Shown: piece after piece, positions 43,847 through 53,440 of the stretch
Position numbering within the stretch: position 1 is the stretch's first letter
How the letters are laid out: every line of letters starts with the position of its first letter
NCBI RefSeq assembly: GCF_023744375.2
Contig: NZ_CP146284.1
Location: forward strand, 2,542,001-2,606,000
DNA: 64,000 nt
Direction: 5' to 3'
Source of the DNA: Parabacteroides sp. AD58
GTDB taxonomy: Bacteria; Bacteroidota; Bacteroidia; Bacteroidales; Tannerellaceae
Position numbers and translations under genes: made by a program
Notes under the pieces: model-generated
The model's database searches: none
Told to the model about the DNA's origin: nothing
The model's input: only the letters and a program-made list of their open reading frames with translations

Positions 43847-45013
43847 CTATTTTTCTTCTATTTCTTTCGTCTGAACCGGCTTTTCGGGCTTATTTTCAGA
43901 ATCGGTAGCCTCATTTTCTGGAGATATATCTAAATTTTCCATCAAAATAAACCGTTTATAATACGACAAGCAGAGCGTTGTCAGCGGTAAAGCGATAATC
44001 AGGCCGATAAAACCTAACAATGTACCCCAAATGGATAAGGAAAGTAAAATAATGGCCGGATTCAACCCCATGGCCTTTCCCATAATACGGGGCGTCAGAT
44101 ACAGATCCTGTATGGCCTGCACAATGCCCAATACCAATAACGATAAGCCAAACAAGATCCAGAAATTCTCTCCTGTCTCGGCCGAACGGAGCAGACTGAG
44201 CAATGCCATCGGAATCAATCCGATCGTCTGCAAATAAGGAATCAAATTCAAACAGCCGATAAACAGGCCCAAGGTAACAGCCAAAGGGAAATTGATAATC
44301 TTAAATCCGATGGCCAATAAAATACCTACACATAAGGCAATCAGCGACTGCCCGCGGAAATAACGGTTCATACTAAGTTCTACATCATCTGCCAGCTGAC
44401 TGATAAACGGACGATAGCGTTCTGGAATCAACCGAAGCCAACCGCTCGCTATCTTTTCATAATCCAACAAGATAAAGATAAAATACAGGAAAATAACAAA
44501 TATAATCGTCACACTGACTAATACCGAGAAAGTACTCGTCAGCAAATTCCAGGCTTTCGGAGCAATCTGTTTGATTGCCTGCAATATGTTTTCCCGATTG
44601 ACAAATTCCCGCAAAGCTTCAGGATCAATACTGTTTTCCAAATACTCCACCCAACTGTTAGGTATCAGTGGAATATAACCAGGAGCAGCCTGCCGGTTAT
44701 TCAAGAGTTGCAACAAACGTTCACTTTCTTCCGAAATAGACGGCACAACCATGACGGTAATCAGGGTTATTACCAAAGCAATTGATATCAGAACCGCTAA
44801 AATAGACAAAATCCGGCTCTTTAATTTCAATTTATACTGGAAGAACTTCACAAAAGGCTGGCACATATAAGCCATCAGCCAAGCAATTAAGAAAGGTAAA
44901 AGGGCATTTCGCAGGGTGACAATCAAATATAATATCGCACCGACCAGCAAAACGCCTATTCCAATGCGTACGACACGATCAAATGTAAACGGTTTATCAA
45001 ACATGGAATCCAT
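43847..45013 (-). CDS. AI-2E family transporter (PerM-like)
   Basis: 388 residues with about eight membrane segments (for example VGILLVGAILYLIVTL-type helices near 18-50, then 70-95, 150-185 and 215-330). The C-terminal motif PRIMGKAMGLNPAIILLSLSIWG is typical of the family. Despite the name, most members do not carry autoinducer-2, and substrate and direction are unknown. An acidic tail follows residue 365. The start overlaps the divergent promoters at 45023-45045. Confidence 0.9.
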   Translation of the reverse strand: MDSMFDKPFTFDRVVRIGIGVLLVGAILYLIVTLRNALLPFLIAWLMAYMCQPFVKFFQYKLKLKSRILSILAVLISIALVITLITVMVVPSISEESERLLQLLNNRQAAPGYIPLIPNSWVEYLENSIDPEALREFVNRENILQAIKQIAPKAWNLLTSTFSVLVSVTIIFVIFLYFIFILLDYEKIASGWLRLIPERYRPFISQLADDVELSMNRYFRGQSLIALCVGILLAIGFKIINFPLAVTLGLFIGCLNLIPYLQTIGLIPMALLSLLRSAETGENFWILFGLSLLVLGIVQAIQDLYLTPRIMGKAMGLNPAIILLSLSIWGTLLGFIGLIIALPLTTLCLSYYKRFILMENLDISPENEATDSENKPEKPVQTKEIEEK

Positions 45014-45022
45014 AATTATTTC

Positions 45023-45045
45023 TATCTTTGTTTTTCACAAAGGTA
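45023..45045. promoter_or_regulatory. Overlapping divergent promoters (dacB and the AI-2E family gene)
   Basis: TATCTTTG (45023-45030, plus strand) and TACCTTTG read on the minus strand (45045-45038) both match TAnnTTTG. They face each other, so the two genes' polymerases would compete. Confidence 0.6.
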
Positions 45046-45067
45046 ACATAAAGGTTAAAACTTCATA

Positions 45068-46525
45068 ATGAAACTTTCAAAAATATTTATTCTGGCAGCA
45101 TTTATTTTATGCTTTACTCCAGGATTCGGGCAAAAGGCAAATGTCATCGAGCGTTTCCTGAACCAGCCGGGCATGGAACATGCTTCGTTTGCCTGTCTAG
45201 CAACAGACATATCCAATGGAAAAACAATCGGAAAATACCAGCCGGACCTGCAACTCACTCCGGCTTCCGTTCTTAAGCTGCTGACTACCGCCACAGCGCT
45301 GGAACTGTTGGGAGAATCCTATCGCTTTCCGACGACAATCAGCTATGAGGGTACAATAACCAATGGGGTACTGAATGGGAATATCTATATTCAAGGTCAC
45401 GGAGACCCGACCTTAGGCTCATCACATTTCGCCCCTGAATCGGAAACATTCATCAATCAATGGAAAGAAGCCATCCGGGAAAAAGGCATTCGGGAAATCA
45501 AAGGAGCGATAATTGCCGACGAAAGCATCTTCGACAATGAAGGCATATCCATGAAATGGGTGCGCGAGGACCTGGGCAGCTATTATGGTGCCGGAAGTTA
45601 CGGACTTTCGTTTCACGATAATCTGTATGCCCTTTATCTGAAGAGTGGCGCTGCCGGAACACGTCCGAACATCATACGGACTGAACCGGATATCGACCTG
45701 GACTTTCATAATTATCTCAAAGCTGCAACTGTTAAGAGCGACAGCAGCTATATTGTCGGTATGCCATTTTCGGACGAACGGTATTTGTACGGAGTTGTCC
45801 CGGCCAACCGGACTTCCTACCGGCTCAAAGGAGATATTCCGGAACCGGCCCTATATTTAGCCCAATATGTTCAGAAAGAATTAGAGAAAGACGGCATATC
45901 CATACAGAAAGAAGCAACCTGCTACCGAATTCTGTATGAAAAGAATGCCTGGAAACCCGGTAAACGGACAGAGATAATCACGACCTATTCCCCCACGTTA
46001 CAGCAGATTGTAGAAAAGACCAATCATGTCAGTCATAATCTGTTTGCCGATGCCTTGCTGAAAACTATCGGATTACGTTATAAGAATCCGCAGAAACGTG
46101 TCATCTCCTCTTTCGAGAAAGGTATAGAAGTCATGAAAAGCTATTGGAAAAGCAAAGGACTGGATATCTCATCTCTTCGCATCACCGACGGAAGCGGCCT
46201 TGCACCGGCCAATAAAGTGACCGCTCATTTCCTGAACGATCTTCTTGTTTATATGGCAAAATCCAAACACGCCAATACCTTTATAGCGTCATTGCCCCAG
46301 GCCGGAGTAGAAGGATCGGTCCGCAATTTTCTGAAAGATACAGCTCTTTCCGGGAAAGCCTTCCTGAAAAGTGGAAGTATGAGCGGCGTCAGATGCTATG
46401 CCGGCTATGTAAAAAATCAGGGAAAGATCTATAGCGTCGTCTTGCTCACCAACAACTATTCGATGAACAGCTGGAGCATCAGCCGACGGCTTGAACAAGT
46501 CCTGTTAGGCTTATTTGGCCAGTAG
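45068..46525 (+). CDS. dacB: PBP4-type D-alanyl-D-alanine carboxypeptidase/endopeptidase
   Basis: 485 residues, peptidase family S13, acting on peptidoglycan in the periplasm. A signal peptide (MKLSKIFILAAFILCFTPGFG) is present. The active-site motifs are SVLK (S67, K70), SHN in NHVSHNLFADALL, and KSG in LKSGSMSGVRCYAGY. It cuts D-Ala-D-Ala ends and cross-links. Its stop lies inside the oppositely oriented LytTR gene (15-bp overlap of 3' ends), with no terminator between. Confidence 0.95.
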   Translation: MKLSKIFILAAFILCFTPGFGQKANVIERFLNQPGMEHASFACLATDISNGKTIGKYQPDLQLTPASVLKLLTTATALELLGESYRFPTTISYEGTITNGVLNGNIYIQGHGDPTLGSSHFAPESETFINQWKEAIREKGIREIKGAIIADESIFDNEGISMKWVREDLGSYYGAGSYGLSFHDNLYALYLKSGAAGTRPNIIRTEPDIDLDFHNYLKAATVKSDSSYIVGMPFSDERYLYGVVPANRTSYRLKGDIPEPALYLAQYVQKELEKDGISIQKEATCYRILYEKNAWKPGKRTEIITTYSPTLQQIVEKTNHVSHNLFADALLKTIGLRYKNPQKRVISSFEKGIEVMKSYWKSKGLDISSLRITDGSGLAPANKVTAHFLNDLLVYMAKSKHANTFIASLPQAGVEGSVRNFLKDTALSGKAFLKSGSMSGVRCYAGYVKNQGKIYSVVLLTNNYSMNSWSISRRLEQVLLGLFGQ

Positions 46526-47257
46526 AATGCTATGTTGTGCCAGGAAATCGAAGAATTTCTGTTTATAATTATCAGAAATCGGAATATATTCCTTTCCGAA
46601 CACAATACGATTGCGCTCGATCACCTTGATTTTCTCCAGCTGGATAATATACGAACGATGGACACGGACAAAACGGCTTGACGGAAGCATATCTTCTACC
46701 ATTTTCATGCTGATCAGAGAAAGAACCGGATGCGTTTCGCCTTCCAGGTAAATCTTCACGTAATCTTTCAATCCTTCAATATACAAGATACGATTCAATT
46801 CGATCTGTACCAGTTTATATTCCGTCTTGACAAAGATACGTTCCACTTCATTCTCAGTGCCGGAAGTCATTGCCGGTTCTTCATTTTTCCGCTGAAGCAA
46901 TTCAAACCATTGATAAGCTTTTTGCGCAGCCTTCAGGAAATCGGAATAACTGATCGGTTTCAACAGATAATCCAACGCATTGACCCGGTAACTGTCGACA
47001 GCATATTGCTCGAATGCCGTTGTAAAGATAACTTTTGTTTCCGGAGGAAGCATCTTCGAAAATTCCATTCCGCTCAGCTCCGGCATCTGTATATCAAGAA
47101 ACAAAACCTGCACCGGCTCGTTGTGCAAAGAATTCATCGCATTCAGCGCACTGTTATATTTTCCCTTAACTTCCAGAAAAGGAGTTTTCATGGCGTAGCT
47201 TTCCAACAGACTGGCAGCCAGCGGTTCGTCGTCGATAATCGCACAAGTCAATTTCAT
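46511..47257 (-). CDS. LytTR-family response regulator
   Basis: 248 residues: receiver domain with D55 (VLFLDIQMP) and a C-terminal LytTR DNA-binding domain (IFVKTEYKLVQIELNRILYIEGLKDYVKIYL...RFVRVHRSYIIQLEKIKVI...IPISDNYKQKF). LytTR proteins bind paired direct repeats about 21 bp apart; such a pair lies at 53321-53351 upstream of the TolC-family gene of this operon. It overlaps the kinase gene by 4 bp. Confidence 0.95.
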   Translation of the reverse strand: MKLTCAIIDDEPLAASLLESYAMKTPFLEVKGKYNSALNAMNSLHNEPVQVLFLDIQMPELSGMEFSKMLPPETKVIFTTAFEQYAVDSYRVNALDYLLKPISYSDFLKAAQKAYQWFELLQRKNEEPAMTSGTENEVERIFVKTEYKLVQIELNRILYIEGLKDYVKIYLEGETHPVLSLISMKMVEDMLPSSRFVRVHRSYIIQLEKIKVIERNRIVFGKEYIPISDNYKQKFFDFLAQHSILLAK

Positions 47258-48348
47258 GGTTCACTGGTTTTAATTTGTAAATCGGCAATATACATATTTC
47301 CTTCTTGTCCGTACCGGAATGAATAAGCTGAAGGATAAATCAGCTGGAGCCGCTTTTCCAGATTAACCAGTCCGATTCCTGAGCCACTCTTATCCAATTT
47401 ATTCTTTGGGAAGAAGCTGTTCTCTATCCGACAATGTATCAAACTTTCTGCACAAGTAATATAAATATGGATAAACGACTGCTGATTATTGCTAACTCCA
47501 TGCTTGAACGCATTCTCGATCAAGGAAATAAATAACAACGGAGCAATCATCCTGCCACCTTTGACCTGCTCATCAATCTGTAAATCAAGTGATACATGTT
47601 CAGGCAAGCGGATACGCATCAACTCTACATAATTACGAATGAAATCCAATTCCTTTTCCAAGGGAACATATTTCTGATTACTGTCATACAAGACATAGCG
47701 CAACAGACGGCTCAAGTCATGAACTGCACCCTGAGCACGATCCGGACTAAAAGCTATCAGGCAATAAATATTATTCAGTGTATTAAACAGGAAATGAGGG
47801 TTCAGCTGACTCTTCAGGTTCTGAAGCTCGGCCTCAACCCGGCTTTTCTCCAGATCCCGCCGCATGGATTCTGTATGATACCAGTTTCCTGTGACCCGTA
47901 TGGCAACGCTTAATCCTGATACCAGCACATACAACATGGCATTTCCCATGAAGAAACCGATAATATTCCGCAAAGGTGGTTCTTCTTTCATATGTGGATC
48001 CCGATGATGAATATGTTCGGGTTCGGGCAATAAGCCCATCAAAAAATGTACAGTCATCATCACAAAGGCTATTAATACCACATTAGCTATAAAGAATTCC
48101 GCAAGACGCCGTGTAAAAAGATATTTGGGAATCAGAATGCAATAATTGATATAGAAGACAAACATAAAAGAAAGAGGAACAATGACGAAACGCATATAAC
48201 TTTCGATTGAAACCGTTTCAGACTCACGTCCGGTAAAAAAGAATGGAATACCGAACAAGATTCCCCACGCCACAATATGAATTACCTTGCCCAATCCTTT
48301 CGGCATGATAAAAGCTGATATGATTTCTTTCTTTGTTTCTTCTGTCAT
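47254..48348 (-). CDS. LytS-like sensor histidine kinase
   Basis: Four membrane segments (about 21-40, 52-75, 84-108 and 127-150), then a His_kinase domain with the acceptor in NPHFLFNTLNN (H185, counted from ATG 48348) and an ATPase part SLIENAFKHGVSNN and GSGIGLVNLEKRL. No periplasmic sensor domain of size. The start is uncertain: 48348 (MTEETKKEII) is preferred over 48381 or 48414. It pairs with the downstream LytTR regulator. A -7-like TAACCTTG lies on the minus strand at 48408-48401. Confidence 0.9.
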   Translation of the reverse strand: MTEETKKEIISAFIMPKGLGKVIHIVAWGILFGIPFFFTGRESETVSIESYMRFVIVPLSFMFVFYINYCILIPKYLFTRRLAEFFIANVVLIAFVMMTVHFLMGLLPEPEHIHHRDPHMKEEPPLRNIIGFFMGNAMLYVLVSGLSVAIRVTGNWYHTESMRRDLEKSRVEAELQNLKSQLNPHFLFNTLNNIYCLIAFSPDRAQGAVHDLSRLLRYVLYDSNQKYVPLEKELDFIRNYVELMRIRLPEHVSLDLQIDEQVKGGRMIAPLLFISLIENAFKHGVSNNQQSFIHIYITCAESLIHCRIENSFFPKNKLDKSGSGIGLVNLEKRLQLIYPSAYSFRYGQEGNMYIADLQIKTSEP

Positions 48349-48505
48349 AATTCTGCCTGTTATCAGATAGTCAAAAATAATCATAATAATAATTCTATAC
48401 AAGGTTAACACCACATGAAAAAGATTTGTCCGAAATCCTGGCCGATATCAACCCGCAAAGGAAAGTACCAGACAAGACTTCGGACGAATCTGATTTACAT
48501 TCCCG

Positions 48506-49726
48506 CTATTCATACCGGATCGCCTCAATCGGATCAAGCTGGGCAGCTTTCTTTGCCGGATACCATCCAAAGAATATACCCGTTGCCGTACAGACAAGAA
48601 AAGAAAGAAGTACGCTCCAAGGCTGAATGTAAATCGGGAAATGCGCCACTTGATTGACTACAATAGCTGAACCTACTCCGAAAATCACACCAATCAATCC
48701 TCCCGTCACACTGATCAGAATAGATTCAATCAGGAATTGCGACAAAATATCGATTCCTTTAGCACCAATACTCATACGCAGACCTATCTCGCGGGTACGC
48801 TCCGTAACCGAAACATACATGATATTCATAATACCGATACCACCTACCAATAATGAAATACCCGCCACAGCCGCAAGCAAAACGGTCATCATGTCCGTAG
48901 TACTTGTCAACATCGAACTCAACTCCTGCTGACTACGGATTGTAAAATCATCCTCTTCATCCGCTTTGAGCTTATGGTTGCGACGCAGTATTTCTGAAAT
49001 CTCATCAATGGCCTGTTCGGTATATTCCTCTTTCAGAGCCGAGCAGGTAATGCCTTGCAAATGGGTAATGGCCAAGACTTTCTTTTGTATTGTTGTATAT
49101 GGAGCTAAAATCAAGTCGTCCTGGTCCATTCCCATACTATTATATCCTTTGCTTTCCAATACACCCACGATTTTGAACGGCAGTTTCTGGAAACGGATTA
49201 CTTTCCCGACCGGATTCTCGCCGCCCGGGAACAAATTATCGACAACTGTCTTTCCAACGACACAGACTTTCGCTGCGACAGCGATATCCTGTTCCGTGAA
49301 CATTTCTCCGTCTTCTACCTTATAACGGCGAATCTCCATATAATCCGGACTGATACCGTAGATAGTCGTCGGCGCATTATTGGCACCGTAAATGACTTGC
49401 CCACTACTGTTGACCGACGGTGAAACAGCAGCTACATACCGCGTCTCATCTACGATGTTCTGATAATCCTGAAGCTTCAGGGTTTCCATACTGGAAGCTT
49501 CCTGGCGTACACCGCCCCGAATATCACCACCCGGCTGAATCATGATCATATTTGAACCCATCTCACTGATTTCTGCCTGGATGCTCTTTTTAGAACCCTG
49601 TCCGATGGCCAGCATCGTAATGACCGAAGCCACACCAATAATAATACCCAGCATCGTCAAGAAACCACGCATCTTATTGTTGGCCAAGGCCCGGAGGGCT
49701 ATCTTGAATAAATTCGTTAGATTCAT
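48506..49726 (-). CDS. MacB-type ABC permease (separate from the ATPase)
   Basis: 406 residues with an N-terminal segment (FLTMLGIIIGVASVITMLAI), a periplasmic domain (about 45-270) and three C-terminal segments with TERTREIGLRMSIGAKGIDIL and the tail PAKKAAQLDPIEAIRYE. With the adaptor and ATPase upstream it makes a split MacAB efflux pump for drugs, peptides or lipids (unknown here). Confidence 0.93.
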   Translation of the reverse strand: MNLTNLFKIALRALANNKMRGFLTMLGIIIGVASVITMLAIGQGSKKSIQAEISEMGSNMIMIQPGGDIRGGVRQEASSMETLKLQDYQNIVDETRYVAAVSPSVNSSGQVIYGANNAPTTIYGISPDYMEIRRYKVEDGEMFTEQDIAVAAKVCVVGKTVVDNLFPGGENPVGKVIRFQKLPFKIVGVLESKGYNSMGMDQDDLILAPYTTIQKKVLAITHLQGITCSALKEEYTEQAIDEISEILRRNHKLKADEEDDFTIRSQQELSSMLTSTTDMMTVLLAAVAGISLLVGGIGIMNIMYVSVTERTREIGLRMSIGAKGIDILSQFLIESILISVTGGLIGVIFGVGSAIVVNQVAHFPIYIQPWSVLLSFLVCTATGIFFGWYPAKKAAQLDPIEAIRYE

Positions 49727-49747
49727 ATCTGTATAAGCTATCTGTTA

Positions 49748-50488
49748 TCAGTCGTCTGTCTTCGGCAATTTAGCCAAAGCCTCGGCTGCATCCAATATAT
49801 TCTCATTCTTTACATCCGATGTAATATGCCCGTCGCGCAGCATTATATTCCGGCTGCTATACTGGGCTATCTCCGGATTGTGCGTTACGAAGATAATGGT
49901 ACGTCCTTCCGCATGAAGCTTCTGAAACAATACCAGAATCTCAAAGCTGGTACGCGTATCCAGGTTTCCGGTAGCCTCATCAGCCAAGATTACTGCCGGA
50001 TCATTCACCAGCGCCCGGGCAATCGCCACACGCTGCATCTGTCCACCCGACATCTGATTGCTCTTATGGTTCAGACGTTCACCCAGACCGACAGCAATCA
50101 GTGCCTTGATCGCTTTTTCCCGTCGCTGCGCTGCATTATATGCCGAATTATACATCAACGGAAGTTCAACATTTTCAATCGCGGTCGTTTTTGGCAACAG
50201 ATTATAATTCTGGAAAACAAACCCAATTTTCCGGTTACGAAGCGTGGCTCTTGCGTTCTTCCCCATCGTACGAACAGACACACCATCCAGGTAATATTCA
50301 CCACTTGTCGGTGTATCCAGACAACCTAATGTATTCAACAATGTACTTTTGCCTGATCCGGAAGTTCCCATTATGGTAACAAATTCGCCTTCATATATCG
50401 TAAAACTAATACCTCGCAATGCATGAACCACTTCATCGCCCACGATAAAATTACGCTTTATGTTTTCCAGTCTTATAATCTCTTTCAT
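49748..50488 (-). CDS. MacB-like ABC ATP-binding protein
   Basis: 246 residues from ATG 50488 ([14 protein letters not shown]); the longer frame to 50662 lacks family similarity and overlaps the adaptor gene's end. Walker [10 protein letters not shown], signature MSGGQMQR, Walker [14 protein letters not shown] and the H loop VTHNP are present. The C-terminal extension (about 20 residues) is typical of these split pumps. Confidence 0.94.
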   Translation of the reverse strand: MKEIIRLENIKRNFIVGDEVVHALRGISFTIYEGEFVTIMGTSGSGKSTLLNTLGCLDTPTSGEYYLDGVSVRTMGKNARATLRNRKIGFVFQNYNLLPKTTAIENVELPLMYNSAYNAAQRREKAIKALIAVGLGERLNHKSNQMSGGQMQRVAIARALVNDPAVILADEATGNLDTRTSFEILVLFQKLHAEGRTIIFVTHNPEIAQYSSRNIMLRDGHITSDVKNENILDAAEALAKLPKTDD

Positions 50489-50525
50489 GACGTACGTACA
50501 TTTTAAATTACTCCGATATGGAATA

Positions 50526-51755
50526 TTATTTCTTATTTTTCTTGCTATCAGGCGGTCCCGGCATGAACGGACTTCTTTCTTGTCCACCAACCGTTTCAAC
50601 TGCAGGCGCTTCCGCTGACAAATCAACAGCAACGACTTCGCCTTCCTGCAGACCATCAACAACTTCCGTTACATTATTATTGCTTGAACCAACCGTAATA
50701 GCCTTTGGCTTCAACTGATTTCCTTCTTCTACCCATACCAGGCGCTTTCCTTCGGGTGCCTGCATGGTTGGATTTTCTACCGTCAATCCCAACGGCTCCA
50801 GCATACTAGCATCAGCAATAAAGCGCAAAGCCTTATTCGGTATTGATAACACGTCATTCCGTTCCATCGTATAAATTGTGATGTTTGCTGTCAGACGCGG
50901 TTTCAATTTCAGGTCGGGATTATCAGCGGAAATCACTACCTCATACGTTACAACCGTCGATGACGATGACGAACTTGAAGAAGAGGTACTACTATCGCTA
51001 CTTTCTCCCAAACGGATCTGTTCAACCTTTCCCTCAAAGACATCATTCGGATAAGCATCTACAGTAAACGAAACCCGCTGTCCGTCCTGAACACTACCTA
51101 TATCTGCTTCATCTACATCTGCAATGATCTGCATCTTTGTCAAATCGGCTGCAATGGTAAACAAAGTCGGAGTTTCGAAACCGGCAGCTACGGTCTGCCC
51201 TTCTTCAACCGCCTTATTGATCACCACACCATTAATAGGGCTTGTGATCGTAGCATACTCCAGGTTTCGCCGAACCTTAACCATTGAGGCCTGGCTCTCT
51301 TCATAATTGGCTTTCGCCTGCTCGTAGTTATAGGTTGCTGTCTCATACTCCGTGTCACTGATCAACTTCTTCTCGAACAACACCTTGCTACGTGCATAAT
51401 TCTTCTGCTGATATTCGTACTCCGATTTACTTTTATCCAACTGCGCGGTAGCCGATTGCAGTTCAGCCTCCAATGTCACCTTATCCATTTCTGCAATCAA
51501 CTGTCCGGCAGTTACTACATCATTATAATCAACATACAGTTTGTCAATAATACCAGAAACCTGTGTACCTACATCAACCTCTGTTACCGGCTCGACAGTT
51601 CCTGTAGCGGTCACCACATTCGTGATAGACGTGCGACCTACCTTTTCTGTTTCCAAAACCATTCTTCCTCCAGCCTTTTTCCCGGAAAAGAGGAAAAATC
51701 CTCCTGCGATAATCACAATTCCGGCCAGGCCGATCATAACTTTTTTCTTATTCAT
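50526..51755 (-). CDS. MacA/HlyD-type periplasmic adaptor
   Basis: 409 residues: membrane anchor MIGLAGIVIIAGGFFLFSG, lipoyl halves (VTATGTVEPVTEVDVGTQVSG), helical hairpin (about 88-160, SEYEYQQKNYARSK), beta-barrel domain with a serine run (DSSTSSSSSSSSSTVV near 260), and a C-terminal domain. It connects the permease to the TolC-family protein. It is the second gene of the operon, 110-175 bp after a strong hairpin. Confidence 0.93.
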   Translation of the reverse strand: MNKKKVMIGLAGIVIIAGGFFLFSGKKAGGRMVLETEKVGRTSITNVVTATGTVEPVTEVDVGTQVSGIIDKLYVDYNDVVTAGQLIAEMDKVTLEAELQSATAQLDKSKSEYEYQQKNYARSKVLFEKKLISDTEYETATYNYEQAKANYEESQASMVKVRRNLEYATITSPINGVVINKAVEEGQTVAAGFETPTLFTIAADLTKMQIIADVDEADIGSVQDGQRVSFTVDAYPNDVFEGKVEQIRLGESSDSSTSSSSSSSSSTVVTYEVVISADNPDLKLKPRLTANITIYTMERNDVLSIPNKALRFIADASMLEPLGLTVENPTMQAPEGKRLVWVEEGNQLKPKAITVGSSNNNVTEVVDGLQEGEVVAVDLSAEAPAVETVGGQERSPFMPGPPDSKKNKK

Positions 51756-51861
51756 ATTGTTTGATTACTTTTTTATCCGAACATGAGGCTTGTTTCCAAG
51801 TCTGACAATTTTAATCTGTCAACTCAAAAACTCATACCTTGATCAACTTATAAACTTATTT

Positions 51862-51898
51862 TGGTAAAAAGGTTCCCGCGACTCACGTCGCAGGAAAC
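51862..51898 (-). terminator. Internal terminator or attenuator between the TolC-family and adaptor genes
   Basis: On the minus strand GGTTTCCTGCGAC-GTGA-GTCGCGGGAACC is followed by TTTTTACC. Because the operon continues, it probably reduces rather than stops expression of the downstream pump genes. Confidence 0.75.
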
Positions 51899-51929
51899 CC
51901 CATAAAAGAGAGTGGAGTGAATATCCCGT

Positions 51930-53246
51930 CTAAATATTGATATCGACGGGCTTCTTCTGATAAATGTTTAAAAGTTGTATACTCATGATTGCCATATATT
52001 TTGACTGAAGAACTTCCTGCTGAGCACTCAACAGGTTGTTTTTTTCCGTCAGCATCTCCAGTGTATTCTTCATTCCCAGGAAAAACTGTTCTTCAGTTAG
52101 TTTAAAACTTTGTTCGATATACGATAATCGTTCAACGGCTGATACATATTGACTCTGAGCAGATGTGGCGTCCAAATAAATGCCTTCAACCGTCTGAAGC
52201 AAATCTTTCTGAGCGTTCAACAAATCCAGCTGACTGGTTGTAATGGCCAGCTGCGCTTTATTATAAGCTGTCTTCTTTTCCCGATTCGCAAATATAGGAA
52301 TATTAATTGTTAATCCAACACTCTCGTTGAATTTATTCCATATTTGACTACCAAAAGTGTAGTTTGTGCCAGAAAGATGTCCTGTTCCGATACCCGCATT
52401 CATGGATAAGGTAGGCCAATAAGCTGCTTTTGCCTTTTGCTTTTCCAATTCAGCTACTTCAATAGAAAGCTCACTGCTCCGGATCTGCGGCATGACAGCC
52501 AGCGACGTCTGATAGATAGATTCTTTATCCGGTAAAGGAGTCACTACTTCCGATTCATCCACATCCGGCATATTCAATGAAATATCTTCTGTAATATCCA
52601 GTTCAAGCAATTGCTTCAGCTGCAGCTTATAATTATCTAAGTTCGTCTGAGCAACCACCAGCTGATATTTATCTGTACTGTACTGACTTTCCAGTTGAGC
52701 CAGATCGACCGAAGAAATCGAACCCGCCTTATACAGCTCTTCTGCCCGATCACGCTCTGCCTTCGAAGTCTCTACTGTATTTTCGTTGATCTTTACAGAT
52801 TCCATCGCATACATCACTTGCAGATATGTCTGGACAATTGCTATCTGGATGTCATCCTCACTTTGTTCTGTCGACAACTTATCCACTTCATTCTGCAGTT
52901 TCTGTTGCTTGATCGTCTTCGATCGTTGTCCCCCATCAAAAAGCGTCCAGTTTGCATTGACAGCATAATTACCTGTATAACTATTGTTACTCTCTGCATC
53001 CGACGAAGGATAGTTTACAAAACCTTGTGTTACCGAAGCCGATAAAGAAGGGAATAACTGAGCCTTAGCCAGCTCCGTATCTTCCAGTCCCGATAATTCA
53101 TTCACCCGACTCTTCTTAATTTGGATATTGTTTGCCAACGCATAATCCAAACACGAACGGAGCGTCCATTCTGCCGGTTTTTCTTGGGCTTGTACACCCG
53201 CCGCCAACAGTCCAATTGATAAACCTATTATTAATGTCCGCATCAT
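51930..53246 (-). CDS. TolC-family outer membrane efflux protein
   Basis: Signal peptide MMRTLIIGLSIGLLAAGVQAQ; ATG at 53246 or 53243 chosen over the longer frame to 53288. Two OEP repeats (WTLRSCLDYALANNIQIKKS... and PDKESIYQTSLAVMPQIRSS...), with coiled-coil helices such as ETSKAERDRAEELYKAGSISSVDLAQLESQY. It provides the outer-membrane exit of the MacAB-like pump and is the first gene of the operon. Confidence 0.94.
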   Translation of the reverse strand: MMRTLIIGLSIGLLAAGVQAQEKPAEWTLRSCLDYALANNIQIKKSRVNELSGLEDTELAKAQLFPSLSASVTQGFVNYPSSDAESNNSYTGNYAVNANWTLFDGGQRSKTIKQQKLQNEVDKLSTEQSEDDIQIAIVQTYLQVMYAMESVKINENTVETSKAERDRAEELYKAGSISSVDLAQLESQYSTDKYQLVVAQTNLDNYKLQLKQLLELDITEDISLNMPDVDESEVVTPLPDKESIYQTSLAVMPQIRSSELSIEVAELEKQKAKAAYWPTLSMNAGIGTGHLSGTNYTFGSQIWNKFNESVGLTINIPIFANREKKTAYNKAQLAITTSQLDLLNAQKDLLQTVEGIYLDATSAQSQYVSAVERLSYIEQSFKLTEEQFFLGMKNTLEMLTEKNNLLSAQQEVLQSKYMAIMSIQLLNIYQKKPVDINI

Positions 53247-53268
53247 ATCTGTTTTCTTTTTACGAAAG

Positions 53269-53300
53269 CAAAAGTACAAGCCACTCATTTCCTAACCAAT
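53269..53300 (-). promoter_or_regulatory. Bacteroidota promoter for the MacAB-TolC operon
   Basis: -7 TACTTTTG (53276-53269) and -33 TTG (within ATTGG, 53300-53296), with a 20-nt spacer. This is one of the two best promoters in the window. Confidence 0.75.
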
Positions 53301-53320
53301 TAATATAGAAAGAGGCGTTT

Positions 53321-53351
53321 TTTCTATCGACAAACTCCCGATTTCTATCGA
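53321..53351. promoter_or_regulatory. Paired direct repeats, candidate LytTR binding site
   Basis: TTTCTATCGA at 53321-53330 and again at 53342-53351: identical 10-mers exactly 21 bp apart, with AAA following each. They sit about 20 bp upstream of the -33 box of the TolC-family promoter, an activator position. Confidence 0.7.
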
Positions 53352-53398
53352 TAAAACAAAAAAGTGACACTTCGCCGGCGTAAATCAATTAATAATCG

Positions 53399-53406
53399 TA
53401 TCTTTG
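53399..53406 (+). promoter_or_regulatory. -7 element for tyrS
   Basis: TATCTTTG, exact match, 34 bp before the start; the LytTR-like repeats lie 50-80 bp upstream. Confidence 0.6.
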
Positions 53407-53440
53407 CCCACACTAAACATATTTATAATGAACTAATACG

